Assembly (NCBI GenBank): GCA_002343775.1
Contig: DDSH01000020.1
Coordinates: 136,527-200,526 of the forward strand
Length of the DNA: 64,000 nt
Origin: Anaerolineales bacterium UBA2395
GTDB lineage: Bacteria; Chloroflexota; Anaerolineae; Anaerolineales; Villigracilaceae
Reading direction: 5' to 3'
The position numbers and the translations under genes are program-made. Below are positions 23,612-32,991 of the stretch, in pieces. A model generated the notes under the pieces. The model saw nothing but the letters and a program-made list of their open reading frames with translations. It was not told where the DNA came from and searched no databases. Positions within the stretch are counted from its first letter, which is position 1, and every line of letters begins with the position of its first letter.

Positions 23612-24970
23612 TTATGTCTCTCGTTCTGCCAGCACTCTCAATGTTTCATTATGGCTTTCGCGGGTGATGGGATAGTTCCAGGCGAAGACGACAGCCAAAA
23701 GCAGCAGGGTAGTTGGTATCGGTCCGGTAAAGAGGCGGATGGCTTGAATCGCAGAATCCGGCTGGATGGGTAAACTTCCGCTCGCATCGGGGGTAATGTA
23801 TCCGTTCGCGGCGAGGGCTTGTCCCATCCCCCAAAGCGCAATAGCCGTGGCGAGTTTCTGAAAGAATGATGCGAAGGCGTAGTAAGACCCCTCGCGGCGT
23901 TGACCGGTTTGCAGTTGGTCGTGTTCGATGATGTCGGGAATCATTGACCACGGCAATACATACGCGGTGGCGATGCCAGAACCTGCAAGCGCCGCCAGAA
24001 TGTAAGCCAGCACAATTCCATCGGCGGGCAAAGCCGAAAGCCCAAGCAGAACTGCGATCCATGTGAAGGTGCCGAGGATGAAGGCACGGCGCTTGTCGAG
24101 TTTCCTTGCCACCCATACCCAAAATGGAATAAAGAGAATCGCCGAACCTTGCGCGACGAGCACAAAATAATTGGCTTGCTCCGGCACGCGCAAGCGGTAA
24201 TTGGCAAAATACACCAGCATGGCAGCAAGGATACTGGCGGTCGTCCACGATAAAAGATACAAGCCCATTACAAAACGAAAGGCTTGGTTGTTCAACGTCA
24301 ACTTCATGGATTCAAGCCAGGGCAACGGCTCTGGCTGTTCGTCGGCGGATCTTTCCTGTGTAATGTTGAACACGACCAATGGCGGGATGATGGATATTAG
24401 TCCCAACCCGATGCCGAGGATGCTGAAAAGCAAACGCGTGTCTGTGATGTGCCAGCCTAATACGGTCGCAAAAATGATCGCGCCCAATGTGCCGCTGATC
24501 GAGAAGACCATACGATACCCGTTCAATGAACTGCGTTCGTCGTAATTTGAAGTTAGTTCGGGTGTCAGCGCGTTGTAGCCAACGTGTACCACCGTGAATG
24601 CGGTATCAAAAAAGATGAATGCGATCGCGTAATAAATTGCCAACCCCAGTTGACTGAATGGCGGCACGAACCACATAAAAATAAAACTCAACCCAAGCGG
24701 CACCGACCCAAACAAAAGCAATGCGCGCCGCCTTCCCCAACGTGTGCGTAAACGATCTGAGAACATGCCAAACAGCGGGTCGTTCACGGCATCCCACAAG
24801 CGCGGAATTAAAACCGACCATGCCGCATAGTCAGGGCGCAGGCGGGCAACGTCGGTCAGGAAGTACAGTTGAAAGAAAGCCAGGATCGCCAGCGGAATGC
24901 TGGTGCTTAAGTCGCCAGTGCTGAACAACATTTTGAAACGGGTCGTTAAACGTTCGGGTGTTGCGCTCAT
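23612..24970 (-). CDS. MFS transporter, glycoside-pentoside-hexuronide (GPH) cation symporter type
   Basis: A 452-residue integral membrane protein with about twelve hydrophobic segments. The family signature RLWDAVNDPLFGMFSDRLRTRWGRRR is present (residues about 57-82). GPH members import sugars or glycosides with sodium or protons, and some relatives in lipid or steroid gene clusters carry other substrates. The downstream esterase suggests the substrate could be an ester or glycoside hydrolysed inside the cell, but this is only context. It is the first gene of the symporter-DUF1905-esterase operon. Confidence 0.85.
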   Translation of the reverse strand: MSATPERLTTRFKMLFSTGDLSTSIPLAILAFFQLYFLTDVARLRPDYAAWSVLIPRLWDAVNDPLFGMFSDRLRTRWGRRRALLLFGSVPLGLSFIFMWFVPPFSQLGLAIYYAIAFIFFDTAFTVVHVGYNALTPELTSNYDERSSLNGYRMVFSISGTLGAIIFATVLGWHITDTRLLFSILGIGLGLISIIPPLVVFNITQERSADEQPEPLPWLESMKLTLNNQAFRFVMGLYLLSWTTASILAAMLVYFANYRLRVPEQANYFVLVAQGSAILFIPFWVWVARKLDKRRAFILGTFTWIAVLLGLSALPADGIVLAYILAALAGSGIATAYVLPWSMIPDIIEHDQLQTGQRREGSYYAFASFFQKLATAIALWGMGQALAANGYITPDASGSLPIQPDSAIQAIRLFTGPIPTTLLLLAVVFAWNYPITRESHNETLRVLAERET

Positions 24971-25034
24971 TTATCACTTCCTGAAATTGGGATGTTCGAA
25001 CTATTGTTACTACAACCCCGATATTGCCGAACTG

Positions 25035-26147
25035 TTACCACTGCTCCACTTCTTGTGGGACGTGAAGTACGCGCCTCTCACCCGTACCTGGGTCTGTGTA
25101 CTCGTACCGGGCTTCTGCTTCCACCTGAAGTTGATTCTCCATTGCCCAGCGCATCAACTCGCGTAGTTGACGGAAACTTTGCTGAAAGGCTTCGCCGTCT
25201 TTATAACCATAACGATAGTTGAAATATTGCGGGTTGTCGCGTTCCACATATTCGAGCATGGAGTGAGCGGCTTGGTAAATTTCTTCCGCCGCTGGCTTGC
25301 GGTGCAGTTCTTTTAACACCTGCACCGGCAGGAAGATATAGTCTCGAATGGAGTCGATTAGGTTCGGGCGGTGGGCGAAGCGGCTGATCCACGAGCCGTC
25401 GCTCAACTTCAATGCGGCGGGAATCTCCACGGGCTGACCATGCTTGTCGAAGAAGGCAATATCCAGTGTGAAGATTTCGTTTTCGGGCTGGCTTTCCTTG
25501 CGTTTGCGTTCCTCTTCGGGCACGAGCGCCCAGATCGCATCCATAATGTCATCGGCGGCTTTTTGCAGGGCTTCTTTCTTATGCGTCGAATCATCCAACC
25601 GCACCGGCGGCATGACATCACCCACGTTCATCTCAAAACACGGACGCTTCCATTGAAACATCTCCGCCATTTTTCCACGTGTATCACCAAAGCCGATGGG
25701 AAGAATCGATGCCTGTGTCAGGTGACTTAACCAAGCCACACCTGTTTGCGCCTTTTGTTTGCCGGGTTCCCAAAACCCGCCTTCAGGGAAGATGCCCAAC
25801 ATGCCACCCTGCTTGAGAACATCCACGCCCATTTTCAACGATGAATTGCTGGTGTATCCGCGATGAACGGGGATCAATTTATACGCATCGATCACCTTTC
25901 CCATCCAGCCGTTCCATGGCATTTCCACTGCTCCCATGAACTCGATTTGGTTCGGAGCATAGGTTCCCATCAATACAACTTCCATCGCGCCGGTGTGGTT
26001 GCCCACCACGATCAGCGGACCGTGTTTGGGGAAACTCTTCAAGCCTGAGATCCTTATCTGTGCCAGGAGAGGGAGTGCGCTGCGGATCACACCGCGAAAC
26101 AAACCTCGAATGAAGACATTACGGGGATAATTGATTGAATAGGTCAT
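25035..26147 (-). CDS. PlsC-like acyltransferase with long C-terminal extension
   Basis: About 371 residues. Residues 15-230 form a lysophospholipid acyltransferase (PlsC) domain: GPLIVVGNHTGAMEVV, then PVHRG, then GIFPEGGF. The usual H-x4-D catalytic motif is H-x4-E here (NHTGAME), so the charge relay differs by one methylene. The C-terminal 140 residues are not part of PlsC and I do not recognise them. They contain a Tyr-rich segment ending with a beta-type YEYTDPGTGERRVLHVP. The enzyme probably acylates a lysophospholipid at the membrane. ATG 26147 is preferred to a start twelve codons upstream that would add FFFN-type sequence. Confidence 0.78.
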   Translation of the reverse strand: MTYSINYPRNVFIRGLFRGVIRSALPLLAQIRISGLKSFPKHGPLIVVGNHTGAMEVVLMGTYAPNQIEFMGAVEMPWNGWMGKVIDAYKLIPVHRGYTSNSSLKMGVDVLKQGGMLGIFPEGGFWEPGKQKAQTGVAWLSHLTQASILPIGFGDTRGKMAEMFQWKRPCFEMNVGDVMPPVRLDDSTHKKEALQKAADDIMDAIWALVPEEERKRKESQPENEIFTLDIAFFDKHGQPVEIPAALKLSDGSWISRFAHRPNLIDSIRDYIFLPVQVLKELHRKPAAEEIYQAAHSMLEYVERDNPQYFNYRYGYKDGEAFQQSFRQLRELMRWAMENQLQVEAEARYEYTDPGTGERRVLHVPQEVEQW

Positions 26148-26226
26148 ATTGAAAAAAAACATTTTACCGCTAATACAGTACAATCAGCCCGCGATTTCAA
26201 TTTCTCCTTTGCGTTTGCTATCTTCT

Positions 26227-27123
26227 ATGCGCCTAAAAGCTGACATCACACTCTTCCTCATCTCCATTATCTGGGGTTCTGCCTTTGTAGCCCAACGCGT
26301 TGCCGGGCAGGTGGGCAGTGTCTACATCTTTAATGGAGTCCGCTATTTGCTGGCGGGCTTGGTCGTCCTGCCGTTCGCGTGGCGGGTTTTCAAGCAATCA
26401 AATTCCAAAATAACCCGCGACCAATACAAATGGATGTTCATCGCGGGTTTCTTTCTCTTTATTGGTAGCGCTTTCCAGCAGGCAGGCATGGTGTACACGA
26501 CAGCCGGAAATGCCGGCTTCATCACCAGCCTGTATGTAGTGCTGATACCAGTGATCCTCTTTTTGTTCTGGGGGGAAAAGCCGCACTGGTTGTTCGTGGT
26601 TGCCATCGTTCTGGCAATGCTTGGTGCGTTTTTGCTGTCCACAGGAGGAAGGTTCGAGATCCATTTTGGTGACCTGCTGGAATTGATCGGCGCATTGTTT
26701 TGGGCGTTCCATGTGGTCATCCTCGGGAAATATGCTCACAATTTCGAGTCGATGTCCTTTTCGGTGGGGCAACTGATTGTCTGCGGATTGCTCAACCTTG
26801 GTGTGGGCGTGGTTGTTGAGCCGATGCCTGTCTTTGACGCAAGTTTCCTGTTTGCGATCGGCTATACGGCGTTCCTTTCATTGGGATTGTGCTACACACT
26901 TCAAGTCTGGGCGCAGCGGCACACGCCACCCGCCGACGCGGCGCTCCTACTCAGCCTTGAGTCGGTCTTTGCTGTGATCTCCGGCTGGCTGATTCTGGGC
27001 GAGCGCCTTCTTCCAGTGCAGATAGCCGGGACAGTGCTGATCTTTTCGGGGGTCGTCTTGTCTCAATTCAAGGAATGGACATCAGGTACAATTGATACAG
27101 ACCACTTAGTGGAGGGTCGATGA
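26227..27123 (+). CDS. EamA-family (DMT) transporter
   Basis: A 298-residue inner-membrane protein with about ten hydrophobic segments arranged as two EamA repeats (IWGSAFVAQRVAG near the start, and LSLGLCYTLQVWAQRHTPPADAALLLSLESVF in the second). Such drug/metabolite transporters export amino acids or other small metabolites; the substrate is unknown. ATG 26227 is chosen because MRLKADITLF begins the first membrane segment, while the frame extends upstream to 26149 into non-coding-looking sequence. It overlaps the lipid kinase gene by four bases (ATGA). Confidence 0.85.
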   Translation: MRLKADITLFLISIIWGSAFVAQRVAGQVGSVYIFNGVRYLLAGLVVLPFAWRVFKQSNSKITRDQYKWMFIAGFFLFIGSAFQQAGMVYTTAGNAGFITSLYVVLIPVILFLFWGEKPHWLFVVAIVLAMLGAFLLSTGGRFEIHFGDLLELIGALFWAFHVVILGKYAHNFESMSFSVGQLIVCGLLNLGVGVVVEPMPVFDASFLFAIGYTAFLSLGLCYTLQVWAQRHTPPADAALLLSLESVFAVISGWLILGERLLPVQIAGTVLIFSGVVLSQFKEWTSGTIDTDHLVEGR

Positions 27124-28022
27124 CCGCAAAAGTTATTCTTAACCCCTATTCGAACCGTTGGAATTCACAGGCTCGCTGGCCCCAAGCCGAAGCCGCCCTC
27201 AAAGCCGCAGGCGTGGATTTTGAAGTTGTCATCTCCCAAAAGAAAGGAGCGATTGTTGGCTTGGCTGAAGAAGCCGCGAGATCGGGTTTCTCGCCCATCA
27301 TCGCGGCAGGCGGCGATGGCACCATTGGAGAAACGATCAATGGCATGGTGCGTGCTGCCGGGTCGATGGACAAACCCATCGGTCCGCTCGGTATTTTGCC
27401 TTTGGGTTCCGCCAATGACCTGGTTGTGAATCTGGGTCTGCCGAAGGATCTGAACGAAGCCGCGAAGGTTATTGCGGCGGGCAAAACCGATTTGATCGAT
27501 CTTTGTCAATGCAATGACCGTTATTTCGTCAATAACTCGGCGGCAGGGCTCGAACCCTATGTGACCACCAAACAGGAAAAGATCCATTGGATCAAGGGTA
27601 TTCTGCGCTATCTGGTTGCTGCCGTTCAAGGCATTATGGATAGACCTTCCTGGAATGCCAAAATGGAATGGGACGGCGGTTCTTATAGCGGACCTTTGTC
27701 TCTGGTCTCGATTGGGAACACGCGTCTCACCGGCGGGGTTTTCTACATGACCCCTCATGCCGACCCACGCGACGGCAAACTCACTTTCACGTATGGCTAT
27801 CGCCCGACCCGCCTCAGCCTGTTCCAGGCGTTGCCTCGCGCCATGAAACCCGGCGAAGGGAATTATGTCGAGCTGGATGGTATCCACGAAGTTCATGCCA
27901 CCCGCCTGAGCATTCAATTGGACAAACCCTCTCCGGCTCACACGGATGGGGAACTGTTCCTGATGCCAGTGACCGCCTTGAACTATGCGATCTTCCCCAA
28001 GAGATTGCAAATTCTCCTGTAA
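27120..28022 (+). CDS. Diacylglycerol kinase-family lipid kinase (YegS/DagK-like)
   Basis: A 300-residue kinase of the DAGK catalytic family. The nucleotide-binding motif GGDGT (near residue 62) and LGILPLGSANDL (near 90) are diagnostic, and the C-terminal domain has the SIGNTRLTGG segment and a late HTDGE stretch seen in YegS/DgkB proteins. It would phosphorylate diacylglycerol or another lipid such as a sphingoid base or undecaprenol. Translation is probably coupled to the EamA gene by the ATGA overlap. The nearby acyltransferase on the other strand also concerns lipids. Confidence 0.87.
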   Translation: MTAKVILNPYSNRWNSQARWPQAEAALKAAGVDFEVVISQKKGAIVGLAEEAARSGFSPIIAAGGDGTIGETINGMVRAAGSMDKPIGPLGILPLGSANDLVVNLGLPKDLNEAAKVIAAGKTDLIDLCQCNDRYFVNNSAAGLEPYVTTKQEKIHWIKGILRYLVAAVQGIMDRPSWNAKMEWDGGSYSGPLSLVSIGNTRLTGGVFYMTPHADPRDGKLTFTYGYRPTRLSLFQALPRAMKPGEGNYVELDGIHEVHATRLSIQLDKPSPAHTDGELFLMPVTALNYAIFPKRLQILL

Positions 28023-28059
28023 TTCGCATTGAGTTCTCAAACTTCCCCTGGCAGTTCAT

Positions 28060-28641
28060 ATGATCGAAGCCGACGAAATTTCATTTCATCCACTCACTCA
28101 AAAACTCTGGCGGGATTTCGAATTGCTCTTTGGTGAGCGCGGAGCCTGCGGCGGATGCTGGTGCATGTTTTGGAAACTGCGTGGAAAAGCCTTCGATGAA
28201 AACAAAGGTGAGGGAAACAGACAAATGCAAAAGTCCGTGGTGGATGCGAAACACGTACCAGGATTGCTTGCCTATGTGGACGGTTATCCGACCGGGTGGG
28301 TTGCCATCGAGCCACGCAATCAATATCCAAAACTTGCCCATTCGCGTGTACTCAAGCCGGTGGATGACCAGGAAGTCTGGTCGATCACTTGTTTGTTCGT
28401 TGAGAAAAACCACCGTCGAAAAGGTGTTGCGATTCAATTGATCCGTGCGGCTGTGGAGCACGCAAAAAAGAATGGGGCGAAGATCATTGAAGGCTACCCG
28501 GTGGAGGCGAAGAAGGACGAGCCGCCGCCGTTCGTCTTCACGGGCACGGCGTCGGCGTTTCAACAAGCGGGCTTTTTGGAAGTGGCACGACGCTCGCCTG
28601 CGCGCCCCATTTTTCGTTTTTATGTAAAAAAGGGCGAATGA
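28060..28641 (+). CDS. GNAT-family N-acetyltransferase
   Basis: A 193-residue protein. The acetyl-CoA-binding region is present as SITCLFVEKNHRRKGVAIQLIRAAVEHAK (residues about 107-135). The N terminus has a distinctive RGACGGCWCMFW segment (cysteines at about 30, 33 and 35), a hallmark of one GNAT subfamily that lacks an assigned substrate. It is followed, with a four-base overlap, by the first of three membrane proteins, so it may be cotranscribed with them. Confidence 0.82.
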   Translation: MIEADEISFHPLTQKLWRDFELLFGERGACGGCWCMFWKLRGKAFDENKGEGNRQMQKSVVDAKHVPGLLAYVDGYPTGWVAIEPRNQYPKLAHSRVLKPVDDQEVWSITCLFVEKNHRRKGVAIQLIRAAVEHAKKNGAKIIEGYPVEAKKDEPPPFVFTGTASAFQQAGFLEVARRSPARPIFRFYVKKGE

Positions 28642-29897
28642 ATTTTCAACCTCCTTCCAACTCGCTAACAAAGCGAGATTATCAGTTCATTGCACTTGTT
28701 ACGGTTTTATTTCTGATCATCTCAGCCGGTCTGGTATATGCCAATCTCTCCCTGCCCAAAGGCGGCGGCGATTTCCTTATGCATTGGGTTGCCAGCCGGG
28801 GATTTATCTTCGAACGGGTCGACCCTTACAGCGGGCAGATCCCCACACAGGTGCAGGAGTTGGTTTATGATGATCCTGCCGGAGCCGGGGAGGAACCGTA
28901 CATTTTGGATACGCCCTTTCACCTGCTCCTGCTCTACTTTCCAACCGCGCTTCTATCGGACCCGGACATTGTCCGCGCCATCTACACCTTGATCCTCGAA
29001 CTGGCGTTGTTCGCGCTTGCCTGGCTAAGCTTGCGCCTTACCGAATGGGAGACACCGCGTTGGTTTGTTCCATTCTTCCTTGCGTTTTGCGTCTTTAATT
29101 TTTATTCCTTTCAAGGTATTTTGGATGCCAATCCGGTTCTATTGCTTGCTTTGTTGTATGCAGGTATTTTGCTGGGGCTGAGATTCGATCAGGACGAATT
29201 CGTCGGCGCGTTGATGGCTTTCTCCATGTACTACTGGGAAGTGGGGTTGCCTTTCCTTTTGTTGGTGGCTTGGCGCTCCTATAAAGAAGGACGTGTGCGA
29301 GTGCTGGCTGGCTTTTTCATGATTTCCTTCACCTTGCTGGCAGTCTCCTTTCTTGTTTACCCAAACTGGTTCATCCCATATCTGCGCGCCGGGATGAATA
29401 ATCTGCGGGCAGATTTTGGTTTCACCGTTTTCGAGTCGATGGGCAATCTATATCCCTCTTATGGCGGGATCCTTGCGTGGGCGGTCGTTGCCATTCTCAT
29501 CCTTGCCCTTGGGTATGAATGGAGCGCTTTTAACGTGGAAGATGAGCGTCGCTTCTATTGGTTGAGTGGCTTGTTGCTGGCGGTCCCGCCGCTGTTGGGA
29601 TTCCGTACGGAACTCGAGCATTTGGCGGTGTTATCCATCCCCCTTGCGCTTGTCTTTGCCATTGTCCATGATCGTTGGAGTCGCCATGGCGGGATCCTGA
29701 CTTTCCTGCTTTTGCTGGTCGTCTTTGGCGTCCCCTGGGTGCTTTATCTTTTTGTACTGCCGCTTGGTGTGTTTCCAGTGCAAGATGTCCTGTTCCTATT
29801 TCCTCCTCTTTTCACTGTCCTTGGCTTATACTGGATTCGCTGGTGGGCGCTCCGCCCGCCGCGCGTCTGGGCAGATTTGGCAACCAAACGGTCATAG
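28638..29897 (+). CDS. GT87/DUF2029-like multispan membrane protein
   Basis: A 419-residue integral membrane protein with about ten helices. GGGDFLMHWVASRGFIFERVDPYSGQ in the first external loop contains an Asp (DF) in the place used by GT-C glycosyltransferases of the GT87 (DUF2029) family, which use polyprenyl-phosphate sugar donors. It overlaps the GNAT gene by four bases (ATGA) and is followed after five bases by a second GT-C-like gene. The three consecutive membrane proteins here probably build or modify a cell-envelope glycan. Confidence 0.75.
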   Translation: MNFQPPSNSLTKRDYQFIALVTVLFLIISAGLVYANLSLPKGGGDFLMHWVASRGFIFERVDPYSGQIPTQVQELVYDDPAGAGEEPYILDTPFHLLLLYFPTALLSDPDIVRAIYTLILELALFALAWLSLRLTEWETPRWFVPFFLAFCVFNFYSFQGILDANPVLLLALLYAGILLGLRFDQDEFVGALMAFSMYYWEVGLPFLLLVAWRSYKEGRVRVLAGFFMISFTLLAVSFLVYPNWFIPYLRAGMNNLRADFGFTVFESMGNLYPSYGGILAWAVVAILILALGYEWSAFNVEDERRFYWLSGLLLAVPPLLGFRTELEHLAVLSIPLALVFAIVHDRWSRHGGILTFLLLLVVFGVPWVLYLFVLPLGVFPVQDVLFLFPPLFTVLGLYWIRWWALRPPRVWADLATKRS

Positions 29898-29902
29898 TAA
29901 TT

Positions 29903-31471
29903 ATGTCTTTCCGAACGTATCTCATCCTCTTCATTTCCGGGCTGATCCTTCCATTTGTGATAGCTCAATTTCAACCTGTCCCCGGTTATTTGGACTCTGC
30001 GTATTACTTCGGCGGCGGAGTCCAACTCGCCGAGGGCAGGGGCTTCAACGAACCATATCTGTGGAATTATCTCGACGGGACGACGTCGCTGCCGCACCCT
30101 TCCCACACCTATTGGATGCCGCTCGCTTCCATTGTCTCCGCCTTGGGCATGTGGCTGACTGGTGAATTGACCTACGCTTCGGCGCGCTTTCCTTTCATTA
30201 TTATCGCTGCGATGGTCGTTCCGGTGACGGCACATCTATCCTATCTGTTCACTCAAAAACGTGACCTTGCGATCATCTCCGGTTTGCTCGCGATCTTTTC
30301 GGTCTATCACGCCCCCTTCGTCGGCGTGACGGATAACTTCAGCCTCTTCATGCTGTTCGGCGGGTTGTATTTTATTTTTACAACCAAACTACTCGAAGAC
30401 TCGTCTCGCAAGAGGTACTGGCTTTTGCTCGGACTTATGGCGGGTTTCCTCGCCCTTTCTCGCAGCGATGGCTTGCTCTGGCTGGCGCTGACATTTCTCT
30501 TTACACTTTTCCGTGCGCCGCGCGAATCTGTCTCGCGTTTCATGCGGTATGTTGTGCAGAATTCTCTCATCGCGCTGGTTGGCTTCCTGCTCATTATGGG
30601 ACCGTGGTACATGCGGAATGTCAACGCCTTTGGCTCGCTCATGGCGCCGGGTGGCAGCCGCGCACTCTGGTTGGAAAACTACGACCAGACGTTTATCTAC
30701 CCGCCCGAGCAGTTGAGCATGGAATCCTTCCTCGCGCTGGGCTGGCAAGAGATTTGGTCCCACCGCATGTGGGCGCTGGGAAATAATCTGCTCAGCGGGT
30801 TTGCCGCCCACGGCAGCATCATTCTGTTCCCATTCATTCTTGCAGGCATCTTGTATTACCGCCGCGATGAACGCGTCAAGCTGGCAGCCCTGGCCTGGCT
30901 GATTCTATTCCTTGTCATGACGTTTATTTTCCCATTTGCAGGCGCGCGCGGCGCGTTTTTTCATGCAGGCGCAGCGCTTCAACCCATGTGGTGGACTCTC
31001 GCCCCGCTGGGGTTGGATGAGATTCTCTCCTCCCTGAGGAAAAGGAATTGGGGCAACGACCAGACCAAATTCGTGTTCCGAAGCGCGCTTGTCATGGTCG
31101 TCATCATGCTGACGGCGTATGTGGTCTACCTCCGCTTGTTTTCGCTTGGCTGGGGGGATGACGAGGAAGTGAATTACCCCGCCGCTGAACAGATCTTGGT
31201 GGAACATGGAATTCAAAACGGAGACGTTGTCATCGTTGGCAACGCCCCTGCCTATTATTTGGAGACCGGACGCGCCGCCGTTTCGATCCCATATGGCGGC
31301 GTGGAGGCGATCCGTGCAGTCTCTGAAAAATTCGGTGCGAACTATCTTGTCCTCGAGCCGCAGGCGGCGCTCCCACAGATCAACTTTCTGATGGAAAACC
31401 CGCAGTCGAATCAGGATTTTATCTTTTTGGGTGAAGTCAATGGCATTCACATCTTCGAGATCGAACAATAA
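29903..31471 (+). CDS. Membrane glycosyltransferase-like protein (GT-C fold)
   Basis: A 522-residue protein with an N-terminal helix, an external loop carrying GYLDSAYYFGGGVQLAEGRGF (Asp before a Tyr pair, as in GT39/ArnT-like proteins), then many helices and a C-terminal soluble domain that binds nothing I can recognise. PHPSHTYWMPL resembles the conserved loop of dolichol- or undecaprenyl-phosphate mannosyltransferase-like enzymes. The reading frame is open further upstream, but ATG 29903 places the first helix at the N terminus and follows the preceding gene by five bases. It overlaps the next gene by about 32 bases. Confidence 0.75.
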   Translation: MSFRTYLILFISGLILPFVIAQFQPVPGYLDSAYYFGGGVQLAEGRGFNEPYLWNYLDGTTSLPHPSHTYWMPLASIVSALGMWLTGELTYASARFPFIIIAAMVVPVTAHLSYLFTQKRDLAIISGLLAIFSVYHAPFVGVTDNFSLFMLFGGLYFIFTTKLLEDSSRKRYWLLLGLMAGFLALSRSDGLLWLALTFLFTLFRAPRESVSRFMRYVVQNSLIALVGFLLIMGPWYMRNVNAFGSLMAPGGSRALWLENYDQTFIYPPEQLSMESFLALGWQEIWSHRMWALGNNLLSGFAAHGSIILFPFILAGILYYRRDERVKLAALAWLILFLVMTFIFPFAGARGAFFHAGAALQPMWWTLAPLGLDEILSSLRKRNWGNDQTKFVFRSALVMVVIMLTAYVVYLRLFSLGWGDDEEVNYPAAEQILVEHGIQNGDVVIVGNAPAYYLETGRAAVSIPYGGVEAIRAVSEKFGANYLVLEPQAALPQINFLMENPQSNQDFIFLGEVNGIHIFEIEQ

Positions 31472-32930
31472 CTTTTCGCAGCAAGACATCACATCCCTGG
31501 TGTTTGCGGTCTTGTTGATCGCGTCCCTGTATTTGGTTGCGAGTGACACCGTCTATGCCATCGGCTTTCCGCTCGACGACTCGTGGATACACCAAACATA
31601 TGCGCGCAATCTCGCACTCGAAGGCGAGTGGGCATTTCGTCCCGGCATCCCATCGGCAGGCTCCACCTCACCGCTTTGGTCGGCGTTGCTTGCCCTCGGT
31701 TTTTTATTCAGTCTTTCCCCCTACATCTGGACGTATTTCCTCGGCATCGTCATACTCTTAGCCCTAGCGTTTTTGTGCGAATGGGCGGCGCGGAAACTGG
31801 TCGCCGATTATCGTCCGCGCTTTCCGTGGGTTGGGATCTTCTTCGCGCTTGAATGGCATCTAGCTTGGGCAGCCTTGTCTGGCATGGAAACGCTGCTCCA
31901 CGGTTTGATCGTCACTTCCGTGTTGGTGATGCTGATGACGAACTCGCCTCATTACCTGACCCTGGGCTTGCTTGCTGGTCTCTCGGTCTGGGTGCGCCCC
32001 GACGGTTTGACCCTGATTGGTCCGGTGGGCATGGTCATCCTGTTCAATGAGCGTGATATGCCTGCTAGATTCAAAGCCGTCCTTCACTTTGTCATTGGGT
32101 TTGGCATCTTGTTCGCTTTCTATCTTTTGTTCAATCTTGCGATTGGCGGCACGCCCATGCCGAATACCTTTTACGCCAAGCAGGCTGAATATGCCGAATG
32201 GCAGGCGCGTCCCATTCTTGGGCGGCTAGGCGAGATGTCGTTGCAGTTACTGGTCGGACCCAGCATCGTTTTATTGCCCGGTGTGATCGGTTGGTTGGTC
32301 AAATCGCTGCGCGAACGCCGGTGGGGGAGTCTCGCCGCCATCCTATGGTGTTTTGGCTACCTTTTCCTATATGTTTCCCGCCTTCCCGTCTACCAGCATG
32401 GACGTTACATTATGCCTGCCATGCCGGTTTTTTTCCTGTTCGGCTTGCTGGCCTTGATCGAATTCGACCTGGGGAAATTCTTCAAACGGTACCATTGGGT
32501 CATGCAAACGGTCTGGCGTGGAAGCATCGGAATGCTCGTTCTTGGGTTTATCTTTCTAGGTGCAAATTCTTATGCGCGCGATGTTGCCATCATCGAGAGT
32601 GAAATGGTGGTCACAGCAAAATGGGTGGCTGCCAATCTGCCCGACGATGCGCTGATCGCCGCTCACGACATTGGCGCACTGGGATATTTCGACCACCACG
32701 ACCTGATCGACCTCGCGGGGTTGATCTCACCCGAAGTTGTGCCTTTCATCCGCGATGAACCGAAACTGGCGGATTTTTTGAATGAAGAAGGCGCAGACTA
32801 TCTGATCGCCTTTCCTTCCTTTTATCCGATCTTGTTGCGTGATGCCGAGGTTGTGTTCTCAACAGACAGCGAATTCACCCTTGCGTTTGGCGAGAAAAAT
32901 ATGGCAGTTTACTCATGGAAACGCCCATAA
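31440..32930 (+). CDS. Membrane glycosyltransferase-like protein (GT-C fold)
   Basis: A 496-residue membrane protein with about nine helices. FPLDDSWIHQTYARNLALEG in the first external loop contains the DD of GT-C enzymes, and SAGSTSPLWSAL follows it. The C-terminal 110 residues are soluble (KWVAANLPDDALIAAHDIGALGYF onward) and resemble the tail of the preceding protein. This suggests the two are distant paralogues. GTG 31431 and ATG 31440 are both possible starts; both lie inside the end of the upstream gene, so translation is coupled. The last gene of this run is followed by a separate regulator gene. Confidence 0.75.
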   Translation: MAFTSSRSNNNFSQQDITSLVFAVLLIASLYLVASDTVYAIGFPLDDSWIHQTYARNLALEGEWAFRPGIPSAGSTSPLWSALLALGFLFSLSPYIWTYFLGIVILLALAFLCEWAARKLVADYRPRFPWVGIFFALEWHLAWAALSGMETLLHGLIVTSVLVMLMTNSPHYLTLGLLAGLSVWVRPDGLTLIGPVGMVILFNERDMPARFKAVLHFVIGFGILFAFYLLFNLAIGGTPMPNTFYAKQAEYAEWQARPILGRLGEMSLQLLVGPSIVLLPGVIGWLVKSLRERRWGSLAAILWCFGYLFLYVSRLPVYQHGRYIMPAMPVFFLFGLLALIEFDLGKFFKRYHWVMQTVWRGSIGMLVLGFIFLGANSYARDVAIIESEMVVTAKWVAANLPDDALIAAHDIGALGYFDHHDLIDLAGLISPEVVPFIRDEPKLADFLNEEGADYLIAFPSFYPILLRDAEVVFSTDSEFTLAFGEKNMAVYSWKRP

Positions 32931-32991
32931 TGGGTTAAAATAGTTCCATGCAGCACTACACATTACTAGAAAAGAGAGAATTGGGTTAGGG

